Assembly (NCBI RefSeq): GCF_001720135.1
Contig: NZ_MCRJ01000015.1
Span: 1 to 49,381, forward strand
Source of the DNA: Methylobrevis pamukkalensis
GTDB taxonomy: Bacteria > Pseudomonadota > Alphaproteobacteria > Rhizobiales > Pleomorphomonadaceae
Length of the DNA stretch: 49,381 bases
Reading direction: 5' to 3'
The position numbers were made by a program, and so were the translations under genes. A model generated the notes under the pieces. The model saw only the letters and a list, made by a program, of their open reading frames with translations. It made no database searches and was not told the origin of the DNA. This document shows, in pieces, positions 37,232-45,075 of the stretch (positions are counted from its first letter, which is position 1; each line of letters starts with the position of its first letter).

Positions 37232-38013
37232 CTCCGGTGCCTCTCTCCGGCGACGCCGGCCTGGCGGTCAGGGCCGCGGCGCGGCTCGCCTTCGGGAAGC
37301 CGCGGGGCAGCGTCCGGGCCGGGGGCCTCGGTGGCTGGGGCGTCGATCACCGGGGCATCCGTCGACGGGGCCGCAGGCGCGGGCGTGACCGGCGCGGGAG
37401 CAGGCGTCGCCGGGTCGCCGGGGCGCGGCGCGGCCATCAGCGTGAACGGCAGTTCGAAGGCGCCGGTCTTGTCGGAGTGGAGATCGTGCAGGCGGGTCGT
37501 CAGCACATAGTCGCCGGGTTTCAGGCCGCTGAAGTTGTAGGTGATGAACACCTGAAACTCCTTGTTGCGGCGGCGGCTCTTCATCTTCAGGTCGGCGAAG
37601 GCCTTCTGCTCGTGCAGGATCTGCCCGGTCGGCGTCTTCAGTTCGAAGTCGGCCTCGAAATCGATGAGGAACAGCTCGCCGTCGCGCCCGTAGCCGAAGC
37701 CGTAGGGCTCGGCGTAGACGAGCATGTCCTCGCCTTCCTTGAAGATGTTGGTGAGGCGGGCGTCGTAGATGCCGAAGCCGGAGGGCCGGGCGGCGACGAA
37801 CAGGGCTTCGGAAAAGCCGAGCGGCGCAAGGTCCCAGGCGGCGTTGAATGCCGCCTCCATTTCGGCGAGCGCCTGCACCGGCTTGCCGTCGGCAAGCAGC
37901 GCCTCGGCGGCCTTGGAGCGGTCGGCAAGCTCGCCGGCCGCGGCCGGCCCGCACAGTGCCGCGCCGAGAAGGACGGCGGCGGCGACACGACGAAGGCAAC
38001 GCGGCACGGACAT
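37153..38013 (-). CDS. Secreted hypothetical protein with Pro/Ala-rich tail
   Basis: A 286-residue reading with a signal peptide (VAAAVLLGAALCGPAAAGEL). A folded region of about 190 residues follows (FSEALFVAARPSGFGIYDAR, FKEGEDMLVYAEPYGFGYGR, KPGDYVLTTRLHDLHSDKTG), then a low-complexity Pro/Ala tail. I do not recognise a named family; the middle reads like an immunoglobulin-like or cell-surface beta-sandwich. The last 79 bases overlap the GNAT gene in another frame. If this gene also lacks one base in its tail, it would end at 37268 and avoid the overlap. No TM segment besides the signal. Confidence 0.6.
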   Translation of the reverse strand: MSVPRCLRRVAAAVLLGAALCGPAAAGELADRSKAAEALLADGKPVQALAEMEAAFNAAWDLAPLGFSEALFVAARPSGFGIYDARLTNIFKEGEDMLVYAEPYGFGYGRDGELFLIDFEADFELKTPTGQILHEQKAFADLKMKSRRRNKEFQVFITYNFSGLKPGDYVLTTRLHDLHSDKTGAFELPFTLMAAPRPGDPATPAPAPVTPAPAAPSTDAPVIDAPATEAPGPDAAPRLPEGEPRRGPDRQAGVAGERHRRWGRSARDRSGWRRCRRPHRAGVCRI

Positions 38014-38224
38014 CGGGCTTGGTCCTCGGAAGACGGCCGCAGCCTGCGGCCGTCACAAACGGGTGTGGTCCGGATCCGCTCGGATGTCGAACCCCGGTCT
38101 CCAGGTCGCGGCGCGGGTCTGCCCCGGAGACGGACCTCGAGACGCACCTTGAGACGGGCCTTCGGCGTTGCAGCCGCCCTTGAGGTCCGCACAACGCCTG
38201 CGGCCGGAACGTCGTTCTCCTCTA

Positions 38225-39631
38225 TCAGCCGAAGCGGATCGACGGCAAGTCGTCGCGTGTCGGCGCGGCGCCGCCGCGGCGCTTGCGGTAGATCGTCGAG
38301 GGACTGATTTCCAGCGCCGCCGCGGCGCGGGCGATGTTCCCGTCGAAGGCCTCGATCGCTTCCTCGATGATCTGCGCCTCGGCCATCCACAGCGGCCGGA
38401 TGCGGGCGGCCGCATTGTCGGCGGGCGCGTTGCCGCCATCGGGAAGGCGGGCGCGCTCCACGGCCGACTGCATCGACGCCGGCGCCCGGCGCATGCCGAA
38501 GCCGGCATCGGCCAGCATCTCGGCGGTGACGACCTCGCCGTCGTTCAGCGTGGCGATGCGCTGCACGAGATTTTCCAGCTCGCGCACGTTGCCCGGCCAG
38601 GGATGTCCGGCAATCAGCTTTTCCGCCGCCGGCGCAAAGCGCGACAGGCGGGTGCCGAAGCGGTCGGCGCAGCGTTTCAGCACCGTCTCGGCGATCGGCA
38701 CGATGTCCTCCGGCCGCTCGCGCAGCGGCGGCAGGTGGAGGCTGAGCACGTTGAGACGGTAGAACAGGTCGGGGCGCATCGCGCCGCGCCGCACCAGGTC
38801 GTCCGGCACGCGCCCGGTGGTCGCCATCAGGCGCACGTCGGCCTGCACCGGCTCCACGTCGAAGCTCGGGCCGATCACGTCGCCGGTCTCGATGAAGCGC
38901 ACCAGCAGCGTCTGGATCGCGGGATCGAGGTCGCCGACCTCGTCCAGCAGCAGCGAGCCGCCATGGGCGCGGCGCAGTGCGCCATTGCCGTCGCCGCCGG
39001 CAATGGCGAGCATCAGGTCATCGCGGCCGAGACTGCCGCAATCGACGACGATGAACGGCCCGTCGGCCCGGCGCGAGCGGGCGTGCACGGCGCGGGCACA
39101 GAGCTTCTTGCCGGTGCCGCTCTCGCCGGAGATGAACACCGGGGCGGCGGCCGGCGCAATGCGGGCGATCTGGTCGAACAGGTTGCGCATGCGGGCGGAG
39201 CGGCCGACGAGGCCACCGATGTCGCCCGGCACGATCGCCTCGGCCACCACGAAATGGCGCTCGATGCGGCGGGCGAAGGCGGGTCCGTCCAGAGGCTTCT
39301 CGAGATAGTCGGCAGCACCCTCGCGCACGGCCGCGACCGCATCGCTGACGCGGTGCGCCTCGCCGCTGGCGTAGACCAGGGTGGCCCGGGCGGCGGCATG
39401 GACCTCGCGGAAACCGGACAGGCCGCCGACGGTGTCGAGATCGAGGGTCAGAACGTCGAAGGCCTGCTCGGCAAGCAGCAGGCGGGCCGCCTCGGTGGCC
39501 GCCGTCTCCAGGATCATCAGCGGACGGGCGATCCGTTGCTCGAGCGCGCGCTTCAGGATGAAGCGGGCTTCGGGATCGCGATCGACGACGAGAACACGAA
39601 GCGCCGACGAGGGCCTTGGGGAACCACCCAT
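38225..39631 (-). CDS. NtrC-like response regulator with AAA+ domain, no GAFTGA motif
   Basis: A 468-residue protein. The receiver (residues 11-120) has the acidic pair in VVDRDPE, phosphoacceptor Asp64 in LTLDLDTVGG and Lys112. The AAA+ domain has Walker A GESGTGKK (169-176), Walker B SLLLDEV (226-232) and GHPWPGNVRELENL. A Fis-type HTH is at the end (AAAALEISPSTIYRKRR). The GAFTGA loop needed to contact sigma-54 should lie at about 200-220 but reads RDDLMLAIAGGDGNGA. It may therefore act without sigma-54, as TyrR does. An isolated gene with no adjacent kinase. Confidence 0.88.
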   Translation of the reverse strand: MGGSPRPSSALRVLVVDRDPEARFILKRALEQRIARPLMILETAATEAARLLLAEQAFDVLTLDLDTVGGLSGFREVHAAARATLVYASGEAHRVSDAVAAVREGAADYLEKPLDGPAFARRIERHFVVAEAIVPGDIGGLVGRSARMRNLFDQIARIAPAAAPVFISGESGTGKKLCARAVHARSRRADGPFIVVDCGSLGRDDLMLAIAGGDGNGALRRAHGGSLLLDEVGDLDPAIQTLLVRFIETGDVIGPSFDVEPVQADVRLMATTGRVPDDLVRRGAMRPDLFYRLNVLSLHLPPLRERPEDIVPIAETVLKRCADRFGTRLSRFAPAAEKLIAGHPWPGNVRELENLVQRIATLNDGEVVTAEMLADAGFGMRRAPASMQSAVERARLPDGGNAPADNAAARIRPLWMAEAQIIEEAIEAFDGNIARAAAALEISPSTIYRKRRGGAAPTRDDLPSIRFG

Positions 39632-39701
39632 ACTCTTGCATTCCTTGCGTGGCGGGCGCGAAATTCTATCGCGCGTCGGAGCCGATCATGGCGAGAAGAC
39701 G

Positions 39702-39716
39702 GTAAACAAATGGTAA
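39702..39716 (-). promoter_or_regulatory. Possible CtrA-like box upstream of the NtrC-like gene
   Basis: On the minus strand TTAC-CATTTGT-TTAC, which resembles the CtrA pattern TTAA-N7-TTAA with the fourth base of each half changed to C. It is about 70-85 bases before the gene start, in an AT-rich stretch. Weak evidence only. Confidence 0.25.
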
Positions 39717-39864
39717 CCGAAGCCAAATTACCTGCCAAATCGAACAGGTTAACAGGATCTTTCCCATGATCGTGGCCCTCGGAGGCCGGCAGCCCGCCCC
39801 TTCCTGCGCCCCGCTGTCTGCCCTCCGGGCGGGCGGCGCGCGGCGCCCGCCCGGGGACATTCTT

Positions 39865-40059
39865 TCAGCCGGCGACCTCGTAGCCGGCCGCCTCGATCGC
39901 CTTGCGGAAGCCGTCCGCCGGCTTGTCCGAGGGAATGCGGACCCGGCCGGTGGCAAGATCCACGTTGGGGGCAATGCCGGGTTCGACCCGGTCGATGGCG
40001 CGCTCGACGCTGCGCACGCAGCCGCCGCAGGTCATGCCGGTAACGGTGAATTCGATCAT
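39865..40059 (-). CDS. CopZ-like heavy-metal-associated domain protein
   Basis: A 64-residue protein that is a single HMA domain: EFTVTGMTCGGCVRSVERAI with the metal-binding M-x-C-x-x-C at residues 9-14, and a second half VDLATGRVRIPSD. Such proteins carry Cu(I) to a P-type ATPase. No copA or copper regulator is in the window, so the partner must be elsewhere. The ATG at 40059 precedes the fold directly. Confidence 0.9.
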   Translation of the reverse strand: MIEFTVTGMTCGGCVRSVERAIDRVEPGIAPNVDLATGRVRIPSDKPADGFRKAIEAAGYEVAG

Positions 40060-40336
40060 GGACGGGTCTCCGCTTGTGTCCGATCTCCGGGAGATGGTCC
40101 TTCCAGCAGGGGGAAGGTCAAGGCCTGCCGGCCCCACGCGACGTCCGATCATTGTGGGAAACGGCGCCGTCGGGACGCTGCTCCGGCGCGGACGGGTGCG
40201 AAACCTGCGGAAATCCAGCATGATCGGCGCTGATTCGGGGGCCACCCACGGCATTCGGAGGGGGCCTCTCGACGTGCCGCCGCGCGTGCCTGCGCCGGCG
40301 GCGGGCGACGCGGAGACGAGGAGTGCGGACCCGGCC

Positions 40337-41803
40337 ATGAAACGACTAGCGTCCGTCCTGGTCATCGGATCGATGGCGGTGATCGCGGTGTCGACCGTCG
40401 TGGTCCTCAACGTCCTGTTCGACTTTCCGATGGGGCAAGCCGCCATTCTCGGCATGCTTGGCCTCGGCGTCATGATGCTGGTGCAGAGTCTTGCCCAGCG
40501 CCGCGGCGAACGCGCCTGGCTCGAAGGGCGGATCGCCGACATCGCCGCCGTCGCCTCCGACGTGAATTCCGAGGTGGCGCTGGTGTCCGACCGGCTGGCA
40601 CGGCTGGAACGGGATCTGGCCAGCCGGCCGTGGCGCGATACCGAGCCGCTTGCCGAGGAGGTGGAGGTGCTCGGCGGCCTCCTCAAGCAGGTCACCGACG
40701 CGCTCGCCGATGCCGAGCAGCGGCTGGAGCTGCTGGAGAAGCGGCCGCTCGCTCCCCTGCAGATGCCCGCGCCGATGCCTGCCCCCGCCCCGGTGATGAC
40801 GTCGCCCGAGCCGGTCCAGACCGGTTTCCCGCCCCAGCCGTTCCCGCAGCAGACCTTCCCGCCGCCGATGCCGATGGCGGAGGAGCCGCGCCTGTCGCCG
40901 GCCCGGGCCGCGATCGAGCCGATCGCCCCGCCCGAACCCTTCGAGCCCGTGCCGCGCGAGGCACCGCGGCCCGCCCCGGCGCAGATCTCGCCCGCGCTGG
41001 AGCAGGAGATCGTCGAGGCGATCCGCAGCGAACGTCTCGAGGTGCATCTCCAGCCGATCGTCACCCTGCCGCAGCGCAAGGTGCGGATCTACGAGGCGAT
41101 GGCGATGATGCGCACCCGCGGCGGCGAGACCGTCACCGGTCCGGCGCTGCGGCGGCTGGCGACCGGTGCGCGTCTGGCGCCGCGCGTCGACACCTTCATG
41201 GTGGTGCGCGCCTTCCAGATCCTGAAGCGTCTCAACACCCGCAACCGCGAGGTCGGCATCCTGATCGGCCTGTCGCTGGCAAGTCTCGCCGACAATGCCT
41301 TCTTCCGCGAGTTCCAGGGCTTCGTCACCCAGAACCGGGCGCTGGCCGAACTCGTCACCTTCGGCTTTCCGGCCGCGGATCTCGCGCTGATGGGGCCGAT
41401 CGAGCAGGAGAGCCTCGACGCCATCGCCGAGCTCGGCTACCGCTTCGCCATTGGCGACATCACCGATTTCCGACAGGACTTCCAGACGCTCGGCGCCCGC
41501 GGCTTCCGCTTTGCCAAGGTTCCGGTCGAGGTGCTGCTCGGCCGCGCGGTGGCGCAGGACTATCGCGGCGACATCCACGCCGTCGATCTGTCCGGTCATC
41601 TCGCCCGCAAGGGCCTGGAACTGGTCGTCGACCAGGTGGACACGGAATCGCAGGTGCTCGACCTGCTCGACTACGACATCCGTCTTGCCCAGGGAAACCT
41701 GTTCTCGGCGCCGCGCCTGGTGCGGCCCGAGGTGCTGCAGACGCCGCCGGCCGCCGAGGCGCAGCCCCCGGCGCCGCGCGGCCCGCTGCGCGCGGCAAGG
41801 TAG
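40337..41803 (+). CDS. TipF-like flagellar assembly factor with degenerate EAL domain
   Basis: A 488-residue protein. Two N-terminal transmembrane helices (about 5-27 and 33-52) are followed by a coiled coil (55-140), a Pro-rich linker (about 140-215) and a C-terminal EAL-like domain. The EAL motif reads YEAMAMM, the catalytic DDFGT is IGDITDF, and the Asn and second Glu are lost, so phosphodiesterase activity is unlikely. The layout matches TipF of Caulobacter, a c-di-GMP effector in flagellar positioning. The start at 40337 gives the first TM at the N-terminus. Confidence 0.75.
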   Translation: MKRLASVLVIGSMAVIAVSTVVVLNVLFDFPMGQAAILGMLGLGVMMLVQSLAQRRGERAWLEGRIADIAAVASDVNSEVALVSDRLARLERDLASRPWRDTEPLAEEVEVLGGLLKQVTDALADAEQRLELLEKRPLAPLQMPAPMPAPAPVMTSPEPVQTGFPPQPFPQQTFPPPMPMAEEPRLSPARAAIEPIAPPEPFEPVPREAPRPAPAQISPALEQEIVEAIRSERLEVHLQPIVTLPQRKVRIYEAMAMMRTRGGETVTGPALRRLATGARLAPRVDTFMVVRAFQILKRLNTRNREVGILIGLSLASLADNAFFREFQGFVTQNRALAELVTFGFPAADLALMGPIEQESLDAIAELGYRFAIGDITDFRQDFQTLGARGFRFAKVPVEVLLGRAVAQDYRGDIHAVDLSGHLARKGLELVVDQVDTESQVLDLLDYDIRLAQGNLFSAPRLVRPEVLQTPPAAEAQPPAPRGPLRAAR

Positions 41804-41841
41804 AGGCATAGGCGTCGGTCCCTGGCCCTTCCCGCCACCGG

Positions 41842-41924
41842 CGTCATCCTCCGCGAAGGCGGAGGATCCAGGAAAGGCCTTGCCCGATCAGAGGCGTGGA
41901 TGGTCCGCCTGCGCGGGCCATGAC
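41842..41924. repeat. Family-B intergenic palindromic repeat, copy 2
   Basis: CATCCTCCGCGAAGGCGGAG, then the shared GGCGTGGATGGTCCGC and GCGGGCCATGAC. It matches copy 1 (4257-4331) over both hairpins with a different spacer, and again lies between convergent genes. Confidence 0.8.
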
Positions 41925-41962
41925 ACCATCGGGGTCCGGGACAACGGACCTCGCGGCGGCCT

Positions 41963-43291
41963 TCAGCCTGCCGCGGGGCCGACCGTCACGACGGTGTAGG
42001 GACCGTCCAGCAGCCGCTTGGCCACCCGCTTCACGTCCTCCAGCGTCACCGCCTCGACGAGGGCGTTGCGGTTGGTGAAATAGTCGATCGGCAGGTTTTC
42101 CAGCTGCAGGCCGACGAGCTGGGCTGCGATCTTGCCGGAACCGTCGAAGCGCAGGGCATAGGAGCCGGTGAGGAATTTCTTCGCGCTCGCCAGTTCCTCG
42201 GCCGTCGGGCCCTCCTCGGCCATCTTGCGCAGTTCCGCGGTCAGCAGCGCCAGCGTCGCCTCCGCCTGATCGGCGCGGGTCGAGGTGCCGGCGAGATAGA
42301 GGCCGGCCTGGTCGTAGGGCACCAGCGTGCTCCACACCGAATAGGCGAGCCCCCGCTTCTCGCGGATCTCGGTGTAGAGCCGCGAGGAGAAGCTGCCGCC
42401 GCCGAGGATGTGGTCCATGACATAGGCGGCCATGAAGTCGGGGTCGCGGCGCAGGAGGCCGGTCGTGCCGATGCGGATCTCGGTCTGCGGGCCGGGCACC
42501 TCCGCCGCCTGCGTGCCGCCGAACACAGGTGTTGCCTCCGGTGTCGCCGGGATCGACGCCTCGGCCGGCAGCCCGCCGAAGGCGACATCCAGCAGCGGCT
42601 TCAGTTCCTCCGCACTGACCGCGCCGACGACGCCGACCACAAGGTTGGAGCGGGCAAACAGCCGCTGGCGCAGGCCATCGAGATCCTCTCGGGAAATTGC
42701 GGCGACGGCCTCGATCGTGCCGTCCACGGGTCGCGCATAGGGGTGGTCGCCGAACACCATCTCGTTGAAGGCGCGGGTCGCGATCGTGCCGGGATCGGTG
42801 ACGTCGCTGCGCAGGCCGGCGAGCACCGCCGCCCGCATCCGCTCGATCGCCTCGTCCTCGAAGCGGGGCCTGGCCAGCGCCAGGGCCAGCAGGTCGAAGG
42901 CTTCGGCCTTGCGGTTTTCCAGCATGCCGAGATTGCCGGAGAAGGAATCGCGGCCGGCGCTGAAGCCGAGCCGCACGGCATTTTCCTCCAGCTTGGCGCG
43001 GAAGGCCTGCGCGTCGAGATCGCCGGCCCCCTCGTCGAGGAGGGTCGAGAGCAGGTTGGCAAGGCCGGGCTTGTCCGCCGGGTCGGCCGAGGCGCCGCCG
43101 CGGAAGGCGAACTGCATGGCGACCAGCGGCACCGCGTGGTCCTCGACCAGCCAGGCCTCGACGCCGCCGGGGCTGACGACCCGCTGCACGGTCGTCGCCC
43201 GCGCGCCGGTGACGGAGACGACGAGAACCATCAGCGCGGCGGCAAGCGCCGGCAGCAGGGAGGAGCGGACGCGAAGGGAGGTAAACAGCAT
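41963..43291 (-). CDS. M16 family peptidase, non-catalytic partner
   Basis: A 442-residue periplasmic protein with a signal peptide (LLPALAAALMVLVVSVTGARA). M16 peptidases use an inverted H-x-x-E-H zinc motif, but here the site reads LANLLSTLLDEG, so the ligands are gone and this is the inactive subunit. The C-terminal half has AYVMDHILGGGSFSSRLYTE and KRGLAYSVWSTLVPY, as in this family. It follows the catalytic subunit after 18 bases and probably forms a heterodimer with it. Confidence 0.88.
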   Translation of the reverse strand: MLFTSLRVRSSLLPALAAALMVLVVSVTGARATTVQRVVSPGGVEAWLVEDHAVPLVAMQFAFRGGASADPADKPGLANLLSTLLDEGAGDLDAQAFRAKLEENAVRLGFSAGRDSFSGNLGMLENRKAEAFDLLALALARPRFEDEAIERMRAAVLAGLRSDVTDPGTIATRAFNEMVFGDHPYARPVDGTIEAVAAISREDLDGLRQRLFARSNLVVGVVGAVSAEELKPLLDVAFGGLPAEASIPATPEATPVFGGTQAAEVPGPQTEIRIGTTGLLRRDPDFMAAYVMDHILGGGSFSSRLYTEIREKRGLAYSVWSTLVPYDQAGLYLAGTSTRADQAEATLALLTAELRKMAEEGPTAEELASAKKFLTGSYALRFDGSGKIAAQLVGLQLENLPIDYFTNRNALVEAVTLEDVKRVAKRLLDGPYTVVTVGPAAG

Positions 43292-43309
43292 CGGCAGGGT
43301 TCCTTCCCG

Positions 43310-44775
43310 TCAGCCGCGGATGTCGGCGGGCATGCGCAGATAGCCCGTCACGGATGTGTCGATCTCGAGGCCGCGGGCGGCGGCGGTCACGGCGGCGGCG
43401 TTGACCCGCGCGATCCGTTCCGGCCACGTCTGGACCTCCTCGATGGTGCCGTCGAGGACGAGGGCGGTGCCGAAGATGCGGGCCAGCGTCGCCTGGCTGT
43501 CCTGGGCATAGATGGTGGACGCCTCGAGGCGGCGTCGCGCGCGCTCGACCTCGGCCGCGTCGATCGCGCCTTCGGTGGCCGACGCCAGCACCTCGTCGAC
43601 GGCCGCCTTCAGCGTCTCGAGCGAAACGCCCTCGCGCGGGGCGGCATAGACGACGAAGGAGCCATGATCGCGGGCCGAGCCGTTGTAGTAGGCGCCGGCG
43701 GCGACCGCGAGCTTCCGGCCGGCGACGAGTTCGCGGTAGAGCAGGCTGCTGCTGCCGCCACCCAGCGCCTCGGAGAGGACGTCGAGTGCCTCGGCCTCGC
43801 CGGGTGCGGCGGTCTCGTAGGACGGCATCACCCACTTGATCATCAGGCTCTCCTGACGCACGCGGCGTCGGTGAGCTCGACGCTGCGCGGGGTGCGCAAC
43901 TTGCCGGGGGCAGGGCGCAGCGGCCGTTCCGGCTCGGCGCGGCGCGGCACCTTGCCGTAGGTGTCCTCGGCCAGCCGCCGCACCTCGTCGGGCTCCACGT
44001 CGCCGGCCACGACCAGCACCGCGTTGTTGGGCGTGTAGAAACGGTCGTAGAAGGCGATGGCGTCCTGGCGGCTCAGCGTCTCCATGTCCTCGCGCCAGCC
44101 GATCACGGGCACGCCGTAGGGATGGCCGAGATTGAGCACCGCGTCGACCGAGGCCGACAGGATCGCCGACGGCTCGCCGTCGAGCCGCATGTTGCGCTCC
44201 TCGAGGATCACCTGCCGCTCGGGCAGCACGTTGGAGTCGGTGAGGACGAGGCCCGACATCCGGTCGGCCTCGAACGTCATCATCAGGCCGAGATGCTCGC
44301 GGGCCACCCGCTGGTAATAGGCGGTGTAGTCGCTGGAGGTGAAGGCGTTTTCCTCGCCGCCATTCTCGGCGATCACCCGCGAGAACTCGCCGGCCGGATG
44401 CAGCAGCGTGCCCTTGAACATCAGATGCTCGAGGAAATGCGCGATGCCGGTCTTGCCGACCGGTTCGTCGGAGGCACCCACCTTGTACCAGACCATGTGG
44501 GTGACGACGGGCGCGCGGTGGTCGGGAATGACCACCACTTCCAGCCCGTTGCCGAGCGTGAAGCTCGTAGCCCCAGGGGCAAAGCGCTGGATCTCGTCTG
44601 GCGCAGCCGGGTTCGCGGCCTCGGGGGCTACGACGGGGGACGCGGGGGCAGCCGGCGCGGGGGCAGCCGGCGCGGGGTTCGCCTGGGCAAGCTCGGGCGC
44701 AGGCGACGCGGCAAGGGCCGCCGTCGTGGAGGCGCAGATCGCGAGGGCGGCGGCGAGGGCGGAGAGGCGTCGCAT
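43310..44775 (-). CDS. M16 family zinc peptidase, catalytic partner (apparent frameshift)
   Basis: The signal peptide is [20 protein letters not shown]. The zinc site is [10 protein letters not shown] (H-x-x-E-H), with the downstream Glu in [18 protein letters not shown], so it is the catalytic partner of a secreted zinc protease pair. The first half ends in VELTDA and the second resumes as [16 protein letters not shown] in another frame; one missing base at about 43861-43868 joins them into 488 residues. The ATG at 44775 has GGAAGG six bases upstream. Confidence 0.9.
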
Positions 44776-45075
44776 CGTCATCCTTCCGGAAGGGTTCGAA
44801 GGCCGGTGACACCGCCGGCCTGCCGGACGAAGGTGACGGGAGTAGGGCAAGGTCACCACCGTGTCTTACGCGGCGGGCGGTTCGGCGGATCGGCTCTAGC
44901 AGGCGGGCCGGGGGGTGTCGAGGCAAGCGGCCCCCGCATCCGGTTCGCGTCGGCACGGGAAAGCGCAGAAATCCGCCGGTTCAAGCTAAATTAACGGCGC
45001 GCGGGCATACTCCGGCGACTTGCCCACCGGTCCGCGCCGACCGGTGGCCAGCACTCGGTCCGGATCCCGCCATCG
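44776..45075. other. Divergent promoter region (M16 pair / GGDEF-EAL)
   Basis: No gene. It carries TTCA-AGCTAAA-TTAA at 44980-44994, one base off the CtrA pattern TTAA-N7-TTAA and 82 bases before the GGDEF-EAL start. Otherwise it is GC-rich without clear boxes. Confidence 0.4.

Noticed and set aside
39865-41079. 404-codon minus-strand frame ending in the HMA domain
   Set aside because: Only the last 64 codons (from 40059) encode the metal-binding domain; the rest is antisense to the TipF-like gene.
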